A DNA stretch of 64,000 nucleotides from Pleurocapsa sp. PCC 7327 (GTDB lineage Bacteria > Cyanobacteriota > Cyanobacteriia > Cyanobacteriales > Microcystaceae). The stretch is taken from the NCBI RefSeq assembly GCF_000317025.1, contig NC_019689.1:1279501-1343500 (forward strand). Direction: 5' to 3'. Within the stretch, counting starts at the first letter, position 1. Each line of letters starts with the position of its first letter. The notes under the pieces are model-generated. The model did not search any database, was not told the origin of the DNA, and saw only the letters and a program-made list of their open reading frames with translations. The position numbers and the translations under genes are program-made. Positions 44,052-54,182 of the stretch are shown one piece after another.

Positions 44052-45134
44052 ATGACTACTACTCTATCTGCTCCTGGCTCTATTGAATCTTGGCTGGGAA
44101 ACGAAGCAGAAAGTTTATTGACCTATAAAGCAAAGATTCCTCAATCGCTGTTGCACCTGCCCGGACCTGATTTTATCGACAGAATCTTGGCTAGTAGCGA
44201 TCGCAATCCCCAAGTTCTCCGCAGCCTTCAGCAAATCTACTCGACAGGACGACTTGCCAACACGGGCTATATTTCTATTCTGCCCGTCGATCAGGGCATC
44301 GAACATTCCGCCGCCGCTTCTTTTGCCCCCAATCCGATCTACTTCGATCCAGAAAATATTATCAAACTCGCGATCGAAGGCGGTTGCAACGCGGTAGCGA
44401 CAACTTTAGGAGTTTTAGGGATGATGTCGCGCAAATACGCCCACCGCATCCCCTTTATCGTCAAACTCAATCACAACGAACTGTTGACTTATCCCAACCC
44501 CTCCGATCAGATTTTGTTCGCCAGCGTCGAACAAGCTTGGAATCTGGGTGCTGTAGCAGTTGGGGCAACAATTTATTTTGGTTCGCCAGAATCGAGCCGT
44601 CAAATTCAGGAAGTCAGCAAAGCTTTTGCCCGCGCCCACGAACTGGGCATGGTAACGATTCTCTGGTGCTACCTGCGTAACGATGTTTTTAAACAAGATA
44701 AAGATTACCATGTCGCTGCCGACTTAACGGGTCAAGCCAATCACATGGGAGTCACCATTGAAGCAGATCTCATCAAGCAAAAACTGCCAGAAAATAATCG
44801 GGGTTACGAAGCCGTTGCCAAAGCAACCGGCAGAAAATACGGCAGAACCGACGAGCGAGTCTATAGCGAACTCACTAGCGACCATCCCATCGATCTGACT
44901 CGCTATCAAGTTCTCAACTGCTATTGCGGTCGCAGCGGTTTGATCAATTCCGGCGGCGCATCCGGGAAAAATGACTTTGCCGAAGCCGTTCGCACTGCAG
45001 TAATTAACAAACGGGCGGGGGGTTGCGGATTGATATCCGGTCGCAAAACCTTCCAGCGTCCTTTTGAGGAAGGAGTTAAGTTATTCCATGCGATTCAAGA
45101 TGTCTATCTCTCTCCAGAAGTAACGATTGCATAA
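44052..45134 (+). CDS. fda: Fructose-bisphosphate aldolase, class I (DhnA type)
   Basis: 360 residues. The Schiff-base barrel shows [62 protein letters not shown] and the C-terminal [15 protein letters not shown], then [15 protein letters not shown] with the lysine region. It cleaves or forms fructose-1,6-bisphosphate in glycolysis and the Calvin cycle. Cyanobacteria usually also have a class II enzyme; the class I form is often salt- or stress-related. ATG start. Confidence 0.94.
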   Translation: MTTTLSAPGSIESWLGNEAESLLTYKAKIPQSLLHLPGPDFIDRILASSDRNPQVLRSLQQIYSTGRLANTGYISILPVDQGIEHSAAASFAPNPIYFDPENIIKLAIEGGCNAVATTLGVLGMMSRKYAHRIPFIVKLNHNELLTYPNPSDQILFASVEQAWNLGAVAVGATIYFGSPESSRQIQEVSKAFARAHELGMVTILWCYLRNDVFKQDKDYHVAADLTGQANHMGVTIEADLIKQKLPENNRGYEAVAKATGRKYGRTDERVYSELTSDHPIDLTRYQVLNCYCGRSGLINSGGASGKNDFAEAVRTAVINKRAGGCGLISGRKTFQRPFEEGVKLFHAIQDVYLSPEVTIA

Positions 45135-45142
45135 ACTATACG

Positions 45143-45166
45143 GGATTGGGCAATTAGATCCCGATC
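45143..45166. terminator. Terminator between fda and pstB
   Basis: GGGAT-TGGGCAATTAG-ATCCC is a short hairpin located between two convergent stop codons. A weak or bidirectional terminator. Confidence 0.45.
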
Positions 45167-45188
45167 CCTGAATCTCAAAAATCTAAGA

Positions 45189-45986
45189 TTATCCAATCCT
45201 TCCACTAACATATTCTCTGGTTTGCTTGTGGGAAGGATCGGAAAACATTATCGAGGTCTTGTTAAACTCCAGCATTTCGCCTAGATACATAAATGCCGTG
45301 AAGTCAGATAATCTGGCTGCCTGCTGCATGCTGTGAGTAACGATCGCAATGGTCACTCGTTTTTTTAGTTCGCTTACCAGTTCTTCAATACTAGAAGTTG
45401 CGATCGGATCCAGAGCAGAGGTCGGTTCGTCGAAAAGAATCATTTCGGGATCGGTCACTAAAGCGCGAGCAATGCACAAACGCTGCTGCTGACCCCCAGA
45501 TAAATTATAAGCCGATTCGTGCAAGCGATCTTTCACCTCATCCCATAAAGCAGCTTCTTTGAGAGAATCTTCAACTTTTTCATCAATCAGACTGCGCTTC
45601 TTTTCGCCTCGAACTCGCAAACCATAGGCAACATTTTCATAGATAGATTTAGGAAAAGGATTGGGTTTTTGAAATACCATACTGACTCGCATGCGGACTT
45701 CTATTGGATCGACCTGACGACCCAGGATATTGATAGAGTCAATGAGGATTTCTCCTTCGTAGCGATTGCCGGGGTAAAGGTCGTGCATGCGATTGAAACA
45801 TCGCAGCAAAGTGGTTTTACCGCACCCAGACGGACCGATCAAAGCCGTTACTTGTTTTTCTGGTATAGCCAAATTGATGTTTTTTAAGGCATGAAATGAA
45901 CCATAGTAAAAATTGAGGTTAGTCACCTTAGCTTTGGGTTCGAGCGCAACTAAATTAGATTGTTGCTCGCTGTTTTTTTCTACCAT
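45189..45986 (-). CDS. pstB: Phosphate ABC transporter ATP-binding protein
   Basis: 265 residues. Walker [19 protein letters not shown], signature [15 protein letters not shown], Walker [15 protein letters not shown], and the PstB-specific [19 protein letters not shown] are complete. It drives phosphate uptake. It overlaps the pstA end by 7 nt. ATG start. Confidence 0.97.
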   Translation of the reverse strand: MVEKNSEQQSNLVALEPKAKVTNLNFYYGSFHALKNINLAIPEKQVTALIGPSGCGKTTLLRCFNRMHDLYPGNRYEGEILIDSINILGRQVDPIEVRMRVSMVFQKPNPFPKSIYENVAYGLRVRGEKKRSLIDEKVEDSLKEAALWDEVKDRLHESAYNLSGGQQQRLCIARALVTDPEMILFDEPTSALDPIATSSIEELVSELKKRVTIAIVTHSMQQAARLSDFTAFMYLGEMLEFNKTSIMFSDPSHKQTREYVSGRIG

Positions 45987-46903
45987 TTGATACCTTGACG
46001 AAAACGATAGCGAAGATAAATAGCCAGACCGTTCATGCCAAGCGTCATGAGAGTCAGCACGGTACCTGCGGCTGCCGCGTTTAACTGAAAGGCGGGTTCG
46101 GGACGAGATACCCAGTTAAACATTTGAATGGGCATGACGGTAAAAGGCGCTTGCAGCCAGGCAAAAGAAAGATAGGGGAATTCGCTTTTAAAAGGAGGAT
46201 CTGGCAAAAAAGCAATGAAGGTCAGCGCACCAATAGTTATCACGGGAGCAGTTTCTCCAATTGCCCGCGATAAACCTATGATTATGCCCGTAAGAATACT
46301 CCCAAACGAGTAAGGGAGAGTGTGATCCCAGACCATTTGCCATTTACTGGCTCCCACTGCATAGGCAGCTTCTCGCAGACTATTGGGAATAGCGCGAATT
46401 GCCTCGCGGGTTGTGACAATCACAACGGGCAGAATTAACAAGGCTAGCGTTAATCCTGCCGCCAGAATGCTCTCCCCCAAATTAAATTGATAGACAAACA
46501 CGCCAAGGGCTAACAACCCGTAGACAATCGAGGGAACGCCAGCGAGATTGGTGACGTTAATTTCAATAATGTCGGTAATCCAGTTTTTGCGAGCGTATTC
46601 CTCTAAATAAATCCCCGAAGCAATGCCTAAAGGAATTGCTGCTATGGCAGTGACCAGCATCACTAAACTCGTTCCTACCCAAGCTGAGAGAATACCAGAT
46701 TCTTCTGGACGGCGACTGGGAAAAGAAATAAAAAATTGTGGCGTCAGGCGCGATGCACCATCAATAGCCATTTGGATCGTCAGTCCTAGTAGGATTAAAA
46801 TTGACACCAAAATTGTCGTCAAACCGATGATGGCAAAAATAGTATTAACTAACTGACGACGATTAATATCCGCTCGAATTTGCTCTAAATTTCCTATTGA
46901 CAT
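45980..46903 (-). CDS. pstA: Phosphate ABC transporter permease PstA
   Basis: 307 residues from ATG 46903; an upstream GTG at 46909 adds two residues. Six helices with the inner-loop EAA-like motif [20 protein letters not shown] and the conserved [18 protein letters not shown]. Partner of PstC in the membrane channel. It is 20-27 bp from pstC and overlaps pstB. Confidence 0.96.
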   Translation of the reverse strand: MSIGNLEQIRADINRRQLVNTIFAIIGLTTILVSILILLGLTIQMAIDGASRLTPQFFISFPSRRPEESGILSAWVGTSLVMLVTAIAAIPLGIASGIYLEEYARKNWITDIIEINVTNLAGVPSIVYGLLALGVFVYQFNLGESILAAGLTLALLILPVVIVTTREAIRAIPNSLREAAYAVGASKWQMVWDHTLPYSFGSILTGIIIGLSRAIGETAPVITIGALTFIAFLPDPPFKSEFPYLSFAWLQAPFTVMPIQMFNWVSRPEPAFQLNAAAAGTVLTLMTLGMNGLAIYLRYRFRQGIKW

Positions 46904-46929
46904 AGTCACTGTTTTCAGAACTCGGAATT

Positions 46930-47859
46930 TTAATAAATTTCTCGATAGCGCTTGGCGAGAAAATGTCCGATGATATTTAAGACCAAAGTCATCAACACCA
47001 AAGTCAGCCCAGAGGCAAAAATGGTTTGATACTCTAGACTACCGTGAGGCAAATCCCCAAGACTTACCTGTACTATATAAGCTGTGATGGTGGCAGCTTG
47101 ATCGAAAGGGTTCCAGGTGAGATTGGGCTGAAGTCCGGCAGCAATGGCAACGATCATAGTTTCGCCGACAGCGCGGGAAATTCCCAAGATGTAAGCAGCA
47201 CTAATCCCAGAAATTGCTGCCGGAAAAATGACTTGCAAGGCGGTTTGTAGGCGAGTTGCTCCCATTGCATAGGAGCCTTCCCGCAATTTTAAAGGAACAG
47301 CTCGCATTGCATCTTCGCTAATAGAACTAATCAAGGGAACGATCATTAACCCCATCACTAGCCCAGCGCTTAACATATTAAACCCAGGTAGGTCTGGAAA
47401 AATCTTCTGCAATAGCGGCGTAACAAACAGAAGAGCAAAATAACCATAAACGACGGTGGGAATAGCTGCTAATAACTCTAAGGCAGGTTTGATGGTTTCG
47501 CGCAATCGAGAAGGAGCAAATTCGCTTAAGTAAATCGCCGCAATTGTCCCTAACGGAATGGCGACTATCATCGCAACCGCTGATGTTACCAACGTTCCTG
47601 ATAGCAATGGCAGAATTCCGTAATGGGGATCCGCAAATAGCGGACTCCATTGAGTATCTGTGAGAAATTCCGTTATGGGAATTTTTTTAAAGAAGTTGAC
47701 GGATTCACCGATGAGAACGTCGAGAATTCCAAAGGTCGTAGCAATCGAGGAAAAGGCTGCCAAAAACAAGATCGATTCAATTGCCCCTTCTCGCACATTC
47801 CTTACCAGCTTGCGATAGCTTCTCTGTGCCTTATCTAGGTATAGCTGTTTTTCAGTCAT
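46930..47859 (-). CDS. pstC: Phosphate ABC transporter permease PstC
   Basis: 309 residues from ATG 47859, chosen over a TTG at 47874. It has an N-terminal cytoplasmic helix, then six membrane segments with TEFLTDTQWSPLF typical of PstC, AVPLKLREGSYAMGATRLQT and GISRAVGETMIVAIAAG. Second gene of the pst operon, about 100 bp after pstS. Confidence 0.96.
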   Translation of the reverse strand: MTEKQLYLDKAQRSYRKLVRNVREGAIESILFLAAFSSIATTFGILDVLIGESVNFFKKIPITEFLTDTQWSPLFADPHYGILPLLSGTLVTSAVAMIVAIPLGTIAAIYLSEFAPSRLRETIKPALELLAAIPTVVYGYFALLFVTPLLQKIFPDLPGFNMLSAGLVMGLMIVPLISSISEDAMRAVPLKLREGSYAMGATRLQTALQVIFPAAISGISAAYILGISRAVGETMIVAIAAGLQPNLTWNPFDQAATITAYIVQVSLGDLPHGSLEYQTIFASGLTLVLMTLVLNIIGHFLAKRYREIY

Positions 47860-47961
47860 AAAATTATTCGCCAATAAAAACCATGAGGTATCAGAGTAAT
47901 GAGGACGGAAAAATAATTGATTTCTCCGTCCTTTTTCTTAATCTTCAAATAATATTGATTA

Positions 47962-48990
47962 TTATCTGGCTTCTAGTCGAAGAAGGTCTTCAATTCTGAC
48001 TCCTACTGTTTCCCGTCCAACAAAGACGCTACCCATCTTGTTGTTTTTGAAGTTGTTCATGGCTAATTGATAGGCTTGTGCTGGCAGAGGAACATAGCCA
48101 ACTTCTTGAGCCAACTTGCCAACGTTGGTGAGATAATACTCGACAAACTGCTTCACTTCAGGTCGTTGAACCGCTTTTGAACTGACATAAATAAATAGGG
48201 GTCGAGACAAGGGTTGGTAGGTTCCGTTTTGCACGGTTGAAATAGAAGGACTTACAGCTCCCTTGCCATTATCGATCGCAACCGCCTTCAACTTGTCTTT
48301 GTTACCTTCGTAGTATGCCATGCCAAAGTAGCCCAAAGCGTTTTTATCGCGGGCAACCCCTTGGACGAGGACGTTGTCATCTTCACTTGGGGTATAGTCA
48401 GTTCGACTTGCTCCCTCTTTGCCAACAATAGCGTCTGTGAAGTAGTCAAATGTACCGGAGTCTGCACCCGGCCCAAATAATTTTATAGGGGCATTGGGCC
48501 AATTCGAGCGCACTTGATTCCAAGTTTTGATTTTTCCTTGAGCGCTTGGCTCCCAAATTTTCTTGATCTCGGCTACGCTCATGCTAGTTACCCAGTTGTT
48601 TTGTTTGTTAACAACGACGGTTAGAGCATCGTAGGCAACTGGTAGTTCGATATAGTTAATACCAGCCGCTTTACATGCCTGTATCTCTTCATCCTTGATT
48701 GGTCGGGAGGCGTTAGAGATATCTGTCTGCCCGGAACAAAACTTTTTGAATCCGCCACCCGTTCCAGAAAGCCCCACAGTTACGCGGACAGCACCCTGTC
48801 TAGCTTTTTGGAAATCTTCGGCAACTGCCTCGGTGATGGGATAGACCGTGCTGGAACCATCAATTTTGATTGTTGGCTGATTTTGGGATTGAACCGCAGG
48901 CACTGTCACTACTAGAATAGCAGTGACGACTGCTAAGGCGATTGCCATCATCCAACGCTTGAATTTAAAATTTATTGTTTTTGTCTTCAT
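47962..48990 (-). CDS. pstS: Phosphate-binding periplasmic protein PstS
   Basis: 342 residues from ATG 48990; a TTG at 49008 is less likely. A signal peptide ([20 protein letters not shown] onward) with a cleavage region near VQSQ precedes the mature protein. Phosphate contacts: [25 protein letters not shown] and [12 protein letters not shown]. It captures phosphate outside the inner membrane for PstCAB. It is first in the operon, driven by a Pho box 82-125 bp upstream. Only one pstS/sphX copy is in the window. Confidence 0.97.
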   Translation of the reverse strand: MKTKTINFKFKRWMMAIALAVVTAILVVTVPAVQSQNQPTIKIDGSSTVYPITEAVAEDFQKARQGAVRVTVGLSGTGGGFKKFCSGQTDISNASRPIKDEEIQACKAAGINYIELPVAYDALTVVVNKQNNWVTSMSVAEIKKIWEPSAQGKIKTWNQVRSNWPNAPIKLFGPGADSGTFDYFTDAIVGKEGASRTDYTPSEDDNVLVQGVARDKNALGYFGMAYYEGNKDKLKAVAIDNGKGAVSPSISTVQNGTYQPLSRPLFIYVSSKAVQRPEVKQFVEYYLTNVGKLAQEVGYVPLPAQAYQLAMNNFKNNKMGSVFVGRETVGVRIEDLLRLEAR

Positions 48991-49071
48991 GTTTTGTTTC
49001 GATAACAAAATTTATTTTGTCAAGTAGATATTAGCTGATTTTTTCTTTATTTTATTCAAAAATTTTTATTG

Positions 49072-49115
49072 TAATCATTAAGAGTTATTTAACAAAAGTT
49101 TAAGTAAAGTTTAAT
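49072..49115 (-). promoter_or_regulatory. Pho box of the pst operon (four 11-bp repeats)
   Basis: On the minus strand four direct repeats follow each other without gap, each 11 nt: ATTAAACTTTA, CTTAAACTTTT, GTTAAATAACT and CTTAATGATTA. The core PyTTAA at 11-nt spacing is the site for SphR/PhoB. It lies upstream of pstS. Phosphate starvation should induce the operon. Confidence 0.75.
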
Positions 49116-49408
49116 TGATTATCAAATTTGTCATAATGAATTTAGCCAGCTATCAAATGAAATAACTGCTATTTGTTTTATGAAATTAGAGTTTTTTTGA
49201 AAAAAAAGTTAAATCTGAAATCGAACCTTGAATTTGATTAGTAGCGAGATCTCTTTAATGGTTTTATTTTTATTTTCTCCGATCGAGAAATTGTCAGAAA
49301 AAGCAATAACTATTATTGTTTATTAGCGATCGCTAAAAATTCATAATTCATAAATAATAAAATCCATTAGCTTGAAAACATTAAAGCGATCGCGCTTAAA
49401 TGCTTCGG
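49116..49408. other. AT-rich spacer between pstS and clpC-like gene
   Basis: About 290 bp without a gene. It contains long A/T runs, a TAATTCATAATTCATAAAT-like repeat at 49340-49360 and a HIP1 octamer near 49326. No RNA or protein gene was seen. Confidence 0.45.
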
Positions 49409-49446
49409 AAAAAAATATCCGCCTTCTAAAAGACTAGAGGCGGATA
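49409..49446 (-). terminator. Terminator of the clpC-like gene
   Basis: On the minus strand TATCCGCCT pairs with AGGCGGATA (49416-49446) and is followed by seven T residues (49415-49409). It begins about 34 nt after the clpC-like stop. Confidence 0.85.
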
Positions 49447-49479
49447 GGCTAAATCTAGAAAATGATAATTTAATTGGCA

Positions 49480-51855
49480 CTAACGGCTAGCAACCACAAC
49501 GTCGAGCGGCTGGGAAGCGAAAACCTTTACTTCGCCTCGATCGCCTGCATCGGCGATTGCAGTGTCTCCATCTTTAATCCGACCGGAGAGGATAGCTTCA
49601 GCCAAACTATCTTCCAGCAGTCTCATAATGGCACGGCGCAGAGGTCGAGCGCCATAGCTGGGATTATATCCTTCTTGAACGACGAGCGCTTTAAACGCCT
49701 CGGTTACTTCTAAGGTAATATCTCGTTGTTCCTTCAATTGAGCCGCTACTTCCTTAAGCAAGATATCGGCAATTTGTTGCACTTCTGATTTCGTCAGTTG
49801 ACGGAAGACGATGATATCGTCGAGACGGTTGAGAAACTCAGGACGGAAATATTGCTTGAGTTCGTCGTTGACTAAGCCGCGAATGCGATCGTAAGCTGCT
49901 TCAGCGCGGTCTTCAGCCATCTCAAAACCAAATCCGCTTCCTCCCTTTTCAATGACCTTAGAGCCGATATTCGAGGTCATGATGACGAGGGTGTTTTTGA
50001 AGTCTACCGTGCGTCCTTTGGCATCGGTCAGACGACCGTCATCCAAAAGCTGCAAGAGCATGTTAAAGACATCGGGATGAGCCTTTTCGATTTCATCGAA
50101 GAGGATGACCGTGTAAGGTTGACGGCGGACGGCTTCGGTGAGTTGTCCTCCCTCCTCGTAACCGATGTATCCCGGCGGCGAACCAATCAGCTTGGAAACG
50201 GTATGGGATTCCATGAATTCCGACATGTCGAGTCGAATCATAGAATCTGGGGAACCGAAGAGATAGGTCGCCAATGCTTTTGCCAGTTCGGTTTTGCCAA
50301 CTCCAGTCGGTCCGGCAAAGATGAAACTCGCAATCGGTCGGTTGGGATCTTTCAAGCCTACTCTGGCGCGACGAATGGCACGAGAAACGGCTTCGATCGC
50401 TTGCTCTTGTCCGATGATGCGTTCGTGCAGCCTTGCTTCTAGATGCAATAACGAATGGGACTCCGATTCTGCGATCTTGGTAACAGGAATTCCCGTCCAA
50501 GAAGCGACGATTTGAGCGATTTCCTCTTCGTCTACCACGGGAACGAGCGATTGAGGGTTAATAACGGGAGCATCGAATTCTCCTTCATCCTTCCTTGTCC
50601 GTCCTCTGTTCCTAGAAAAATGTCTGAGATGGACGCGAGAACCCGCTTCGTCGATAAGGTCGATCGCTTTATCGGGAAGGAAGCGATCTGAGATATAGCG
50701 ATCTGCCAGTTTAGCAGCGGCTTCGATCGCGCGATCGCTGAATTTAACTTTGTGGTGTTCTTCGTAGTTTTTCCGCAATCCGCGCAGAATTTCAATCGTT
50801 TCTTCGACGGAAGGTTCGCCGACCATAATCGGTTGAAAACGACGCTCTAGGGCAGGATCGCGCTCGATATGCTGGCGATATTCATCGAGAGTCGTCGTTC
50901 CCAAGCATTGCAATTCGCCTCTGGCAAGAGCGGGTTTGAGCATGTTAGCTGCATCCATTGCCCCACCCATTGCTCCAGCACCGACTAGGTTATGAATTTC
51001 GTCGATGACGAGGATAATATTTCCGGCTTTGCGGACTTCCTCGACAACGGCTTTGACGCGCTCTTCAAACTCGCCTCGGAAGCGGGTTCCGGCAAGCATT
51101 AACCCCATATCGAGGCTAATGACATGCTTGTCTTTGAGGATTTCGGGAACGTCTCCGTTGACGATGCGTTGAGCGAGTCCCTCCGCGATCGCGGTTTTTC
51201 CCACTCCCGGTTCGCCCACCAGAACGGGGTTATTCTTGGTACGGCGACCTAAGACTTGAATGGTCCGCTCGACTTCTTTAGTCCGTCCGACAACCGGATC
51301 GAGCAGGCCTTCGGCAGCGAGTTTGGTGAGATCGGTTCCGAACTCTTCCAAAGCAGCGCGTGGCTGCGATTGGCGACCAAAGATCGGGGGGTTTTCTTGC
51401 GCTCCCACGGCAGCGGTGACCTTTTCTCCGGCTTTTTTAATCAGTTCCGTCCGCAGTTTGGCGAGATCGATGCCTTGCCGAACGAGAACTTTTGCGGCTA
51501 CCGTATCTGGAGCGGCAGCGATCGCTAGTAGAATATGCTCTGACCCAATTGATTTATCGCCTAAGTTACGAGCTTCCTGGAGCGCTTGCTCGAAAATGTG
51601 TTTGACTGTTGGGGTAAAGGGAATATTTGTAGGGCTGTATCCAGGACCTTTGCCCGTTAATTCTTCAATGATCCGTCGCGTGTCTAGAAGGTTAATACCC
51701 AGATCTTGCAGGACTGTTGCAGCGATCGCGGTTTCTTCGCCAATTAATCCCAACAGAAGATGCTCGCTGCCTACTAAGTTGTGCCCGGCACGACGAGCCT
51801 CTTCTTGAGCTAAGATAATGGCTTTGATGGCTTTTTCGTTGAAGTATTCAAACAC
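49480..51855 (-). CDS. Clp ATPase, ClpC-type paralogue lacking the middle (UVR) domain
   Basis: 791 residues from GTG 51855; the frame extends to a GTG at 51900 but [19 protein letters not shown] aligns with the usual ClpC start, and CGGAG lies 10 nt before it. The order is: two Clp-N repeats, AAA1 ([16 protein letters not shown]), AAA2 ([20 protein letters not shown]). Between them, after [17 protein letters not shown], a charged segment of about 35 residues replaces the coiled-coil M-domain with the UVR motif. The ClpP-contact loop reads SGFGFEM. It is an unfoldase for ClpP or a stand-alone chaperone; a second, standard ClpC probably exists elsewhere. Confidence 0.9.
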   Translation of the reverse strand: MFEYFNEKAIKAIILAQEEARRAGHNLVGSEHLLLGLIGEETAIAATVLQDLGINLLDTRRIIEELTGKGPGYSPTNIPFTPTVKHIFEQALQEARNLGDKSIGSEHILLAIAAAPDTVAAKVLVRQGIDLAKLRTELIKKAGEKVTAAVGAQENPPIFGRQSQPRAALEEFGTDLTKLAAEGLLDPVVGRTKEVERTIQVLGRRTKNNPVLVGEPGVGKTAIAEGLAQRIVNGDVPEILKDKHVISLDMGLMLAGTRFRGEFEERVKAVVEEVRKAGNIILVIDEIHNLVGAGAMGGAMDAANMLKPALARGELQCLGTTTLDEYRQHIERDPALERRFQPIMVGEPSVEETIEILRGLRKNYEEHHKVKFSDRAIEAAAKLADRYISDRFLPDKAIDLIDEAGSRVHLRHFSRNRGRTRKDEGEFDAPVINPQSLVPVVDEEEIAQIVASWTGIPVTKIAESESHSLLHLEARLHERIIGQEQAIEAVSRAIRRARVGLKDPNRPIASFIFAGPTGVGKTELAKALATYLFGSPDSMIRLDMSEFMESHTVSKLIGSPPGYIGYEEGGQLTEAVRRQPYTVILFDEIEKAHPDVFNMLLQLLDDGRLTDAKGRTVDFKNTLVIMTSNIGSKVIEKGGSGFGFEMAEDRAEAAYDRIRGLVNDELKQYFRPEFLNRLDDIIVFRQLTKSEVQQIADILLKEVAAQLKEQRDITLEVTEAFKALVVQEGYNPSYGARPLRRAIMRLLEDSLAEAILSGRIKDGDTAIADAGDRGEVKVFASQPLDVVVASR

Positions 51856-51945
51856 GATCTGAGCACTCCGGGTTTGTAATGTTTCTTCATCTTTTCTCAC
51901 TGTATCGTTCGAGCCGGGGCGATTGCAGTGAGGAAACCCGTAATC

Positions 51946-52713
51946 TTAGGCAGTGTTGTCCCTAAATAATTCCAGCACGCGGTATTGCACTCCCGTTTCA
52001 AAAATTCTGACTCCGCCGCCCTCTGCTACAGTCTGCCGCAGTGCTTCTGCATTGGTGACGGCTATCCCTGCTAGATAGTCCACCCCGAATCGAGCTAATT
52101 CTTCTAACCAGGGAACTGTCGGTCCCATCAATACGAGCTTAGCATCTTTGGCTAGCTCTGCCAGACGGGGAAAGGTTTTATTGACAATAGAAATTGCCGT
52201 CAAAAACACCCACTCCGATTCGGGTAGTAGATACTCCGATGCTGGTGCGGGGTAGTCTCGTGCGCTAGGTTGAAGTTCGATGACGCTCAGATTCATTTCT
52301 TGTTCGTAGCGTTCTAGTCCTGGATAGCGTCCGATTATCATTACTCGTTTGCCGCGAATGAGAGGTAAAAAATGCTCGAAAACAGCTAAATTAGCCGTTC
52401 CTTGCGGAGACAACGGCTGTGCTTTGGCAGGGAGGGGAGAGCGACTATTAATCGCTGCGTTAATCGCTGCCATTGCTACGGTAGCTTGATAGCTATCCCA
52501 CGATCGCAACCAAGGCGCTAATTCGGCAATCGATCTATTGACTAAAGTCCCCGACCAAGGTAAGGTACGAGTTGTCGTTCCCGGACTCATGCACAAACCA
52601 ATTGATTCGGTTTGGCAAAGCGTCCAGGTTAAGCCGATTAAAACTTCTCTAATTTGAGCATTCGTATTGCCGTAATCCAAGAGCAGATCGTAGATTTCTT
52701 GCGGATGTGTCAT
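51946..52713 (-). CDS. DUF364/DUF4213 Rossmann-like protein
   Basis: 255 residues. The N-terminal part (IYDLLLDYGN, then IGLTWTLCQTESIGLCMS) fits DUF4213; the C-terminal GKRVMIIGRYPGLERYE, LSVIELQPSARDY, LPESEWVFLTAISIVNKT and LMGPTVPWLEELARFGVDYL fit the DUF364 fold, linked to heavy-metal chelation in some bacteria. In those genomes it sits with metal-uptake genes; here the neighbour is DUF4230. Role unclear. ATG start. Confidence 0.85.
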   Translation of the reverse strand: MTHPQEIYDLLLDYGNTNAQIREVLIGLTWTLCQTESIGLCMSPGTTTRTLPWSGTLVNRSIAELAPWLRSWDSYQATVAMAAINAAINSRSPLPAKAQPLSPQGTANLAVFEHFLPLIRGKRVMIIGRYPGLERYEQEMNLSVIELQPSARDYPAPASEYLLPESEWVFLTAISIVNKTFPRLAELAKDAKLVLMGPTVPWLEELARFGVDYLAGIAVTNAEALRQTVAEGGGVRIFETGVQYRVLELFRDNTA

Positions 52714-52729
52714 TAGTCATTATTTTGAC

Positions 52730-53464
52730 TTATTGAGTGGCACTACAGGTTTCGGGCGAGGGGGTAGTCGCGTTTACTTCTACTTTTTCATACCCTGCCG
52801 TCGTTAGTAACTGCGCGATCGCCAATTTAGCCCGCTCGTTCGCCTCTTCCAACAAACCTTCACTACAAGCTGTAGCGACAAATTTTTCTAGCGTTTCTCG
52901 TTGCGCCATTGTCTGCAATTGCGGCGCGACATCGGGTCCCAAACTCAAAAATCCTCGGTCATAATAGTATACGCCAGAGCGATTTATATCGATTTGATTA
53001 TCGAGAATTTTTGGAGGCGGCAAGCGAATTTGAATAGTATCATTGCTTACCTTAACATTTTCAGCCGTAAGATTACTTAAATCTATCCCTGCTTTCACTT
53101 CACCGCGAGCGATATAAAGCAATTTCGTCGTTCCCAGCACAAAATTTCCCAATTTGCGCTCTTGAGCCGTTGGAACTACCGTTTCAATCGCTAAAATGGC
53201 TGTTGTTAATTCGCTTGCCCCTCGAATGCGATCGACAATTAAACTAGAAATATTAATTTGAGGCGCAGGCGGTGGCGCATTTAAAAAGGCTTCGACTTCT
53301 GCCAGAAAACGATGTCCCGCACGCCACATTCCCCACAACAAGAGTAAGATTATTAGCACGATACCTCCTTTGCTCAGCAGGAGGAAATTCTTGAGTAGAA
53401 ACGAGACGCGATTGACTCGATTAGCGTTTCGCGAATCGCACCGCGATTGTTTTGACGTTCTCAT
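52730..53464 (-). CDS. DUF4230 domain-containing membrane-anchored protein
   Basis: 244 residues from ATG 53464. A TTG at 53554 would prepend 30 poorly structured residues; the ATG start puts a positively charged tail before the single helix GGIVLIILLLLWGMWRAG. The extracytoplasmic domain has DRIRGASELTTAILAIETVV, LGTTKLLYIARGEVKAGIDLS, DTIQIRLPPPKILDNQID and the C-terminal LTTAGYEKVEVNAT. DUF4230 proteins are of unknown function and widespread in cyanobacteria. It is 16 bp upstream of the DUF364 gene; likely one transcript. Confidence 0.88.
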   Translation of the reverse strand: MRTSKQSRCDSRNANRVNRVSFLLKNFLLLSKGGIVLIILLLLWGMWRAGHRFLAEVEAFLNAPPPAPQINISSLIVDRIRGASELTTAILAIETVVPTAQERKLGNFVLGTTKLLYIARGEVKAGIDLSNLTAENVKVSNDTIQIRLPPPKILDNQIDINRSGVYYYDRGFLSLGPDVAPQLQTMAQRETLEKFVATACSEGLLEEANERAKLAIAQLLTTAGYEKVEVNATTPSPETCSATQ

Positions 53465-53578
53465 ATTGTGGACGGGCGGACGACTATGAACAATCGTACA
53501 ATCTGTTTTAAATTCGCGATCGCTAATAATCACTACTTCCTGGTTGACTGACAAATCTTTGTCCCCTCATCCCTAAAT

Positions 53579-53656
53579 CCCTTCTCCCACAAGGGGTGAA
53601 GGGACTTCAGGTAAAAGTCCTAAGTTGAAAGCCCCTCTCCTGTTCTGGGAGAGGGG
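53579..53656. repeat. Paired G/C-rich dispersed hairpins
   Basis: The first hairpin is CCCTTCTCCC-ACAA-GGGGTGAAGGG and the second CCCCTCTCC-TGTTCT-GGGAGAGGGG, followed by TTGGGGTGAGGG. Such pairs are dispersed in cyanobacterial genomes. Confidence 0.65.
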
Positions 53657-53791
53657 TTGGGGTGAGGGCGATTTGAGTTTTGTCACTCAACCAGCACTAC
53701 TTCATACCCTTTTAGCAATCTCAAAACTGATTTGATTAATCTTTTTTGCTTTTCTATCTTCCTATTGCCTTTTTATTTTGTAACATCCAAA

Positions 53792-53814
53792 AGAGCAGAA
53801 TTGCTCTTTTTTTC
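53792..53814 (+). terminator. Orphan rho-independent terminator on plus strand
   Basis: AAGAGCA-GAA-TTGCTCTT followed by TTTTT. No plus-strand gene precedes it for over 8 kb, so it may end an unannotated small RNA starting between 53700 and 53790. Confidence 0.5.
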
Positions 53815-54182
53815 AATTAAACTGGCTACAAATAAATTTTGTTCTTGCCATCGGATTCTATCGATCGCTACCTAACATTTTCTCTTTTTTATGTTTGAGA
53901 ATGGGGAACCAAATATATCTTGGGTTAGTTGTGATAATACCAAAAGTCTTTGAAGATGACGACAACTCTCATATTTGATTGGTATCGGTAAGAATGCTGC
54001 TAGTTTTTTCTATTTGAATTGTTTTGTTTAGGGGTCTCTGTTACCGATAACTGTTCATCGTCCTTTACGGTTGTTTGTCACTCTGTGAGGTTTTAGGAAA
54101 GGGTTTTGGATAAATTAGGAAATTGGTATTAACTTAATACGCCCGTCTGCGAAACAGCCTCTCTCGTCAGGCAGACAAACTA

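Larger units (their letters stand above)
53555..54182. other. 628-bp gene-free region with repeat hairpins
   Basis: Two G/C-rich hairpins occur near the left: CCCTTCTCCC/GGGTGAAGGG (53579-53603) and CCCCTCTCC/GGAGAGGGG (53632-53656), each a common cyanobacterial repeat. A plus-strand terminator-like element is at about 53792-53813. The remainder is T-rich without a credible protein frame. A small RNA or a lost gene could be here. Confidence 0.5.
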
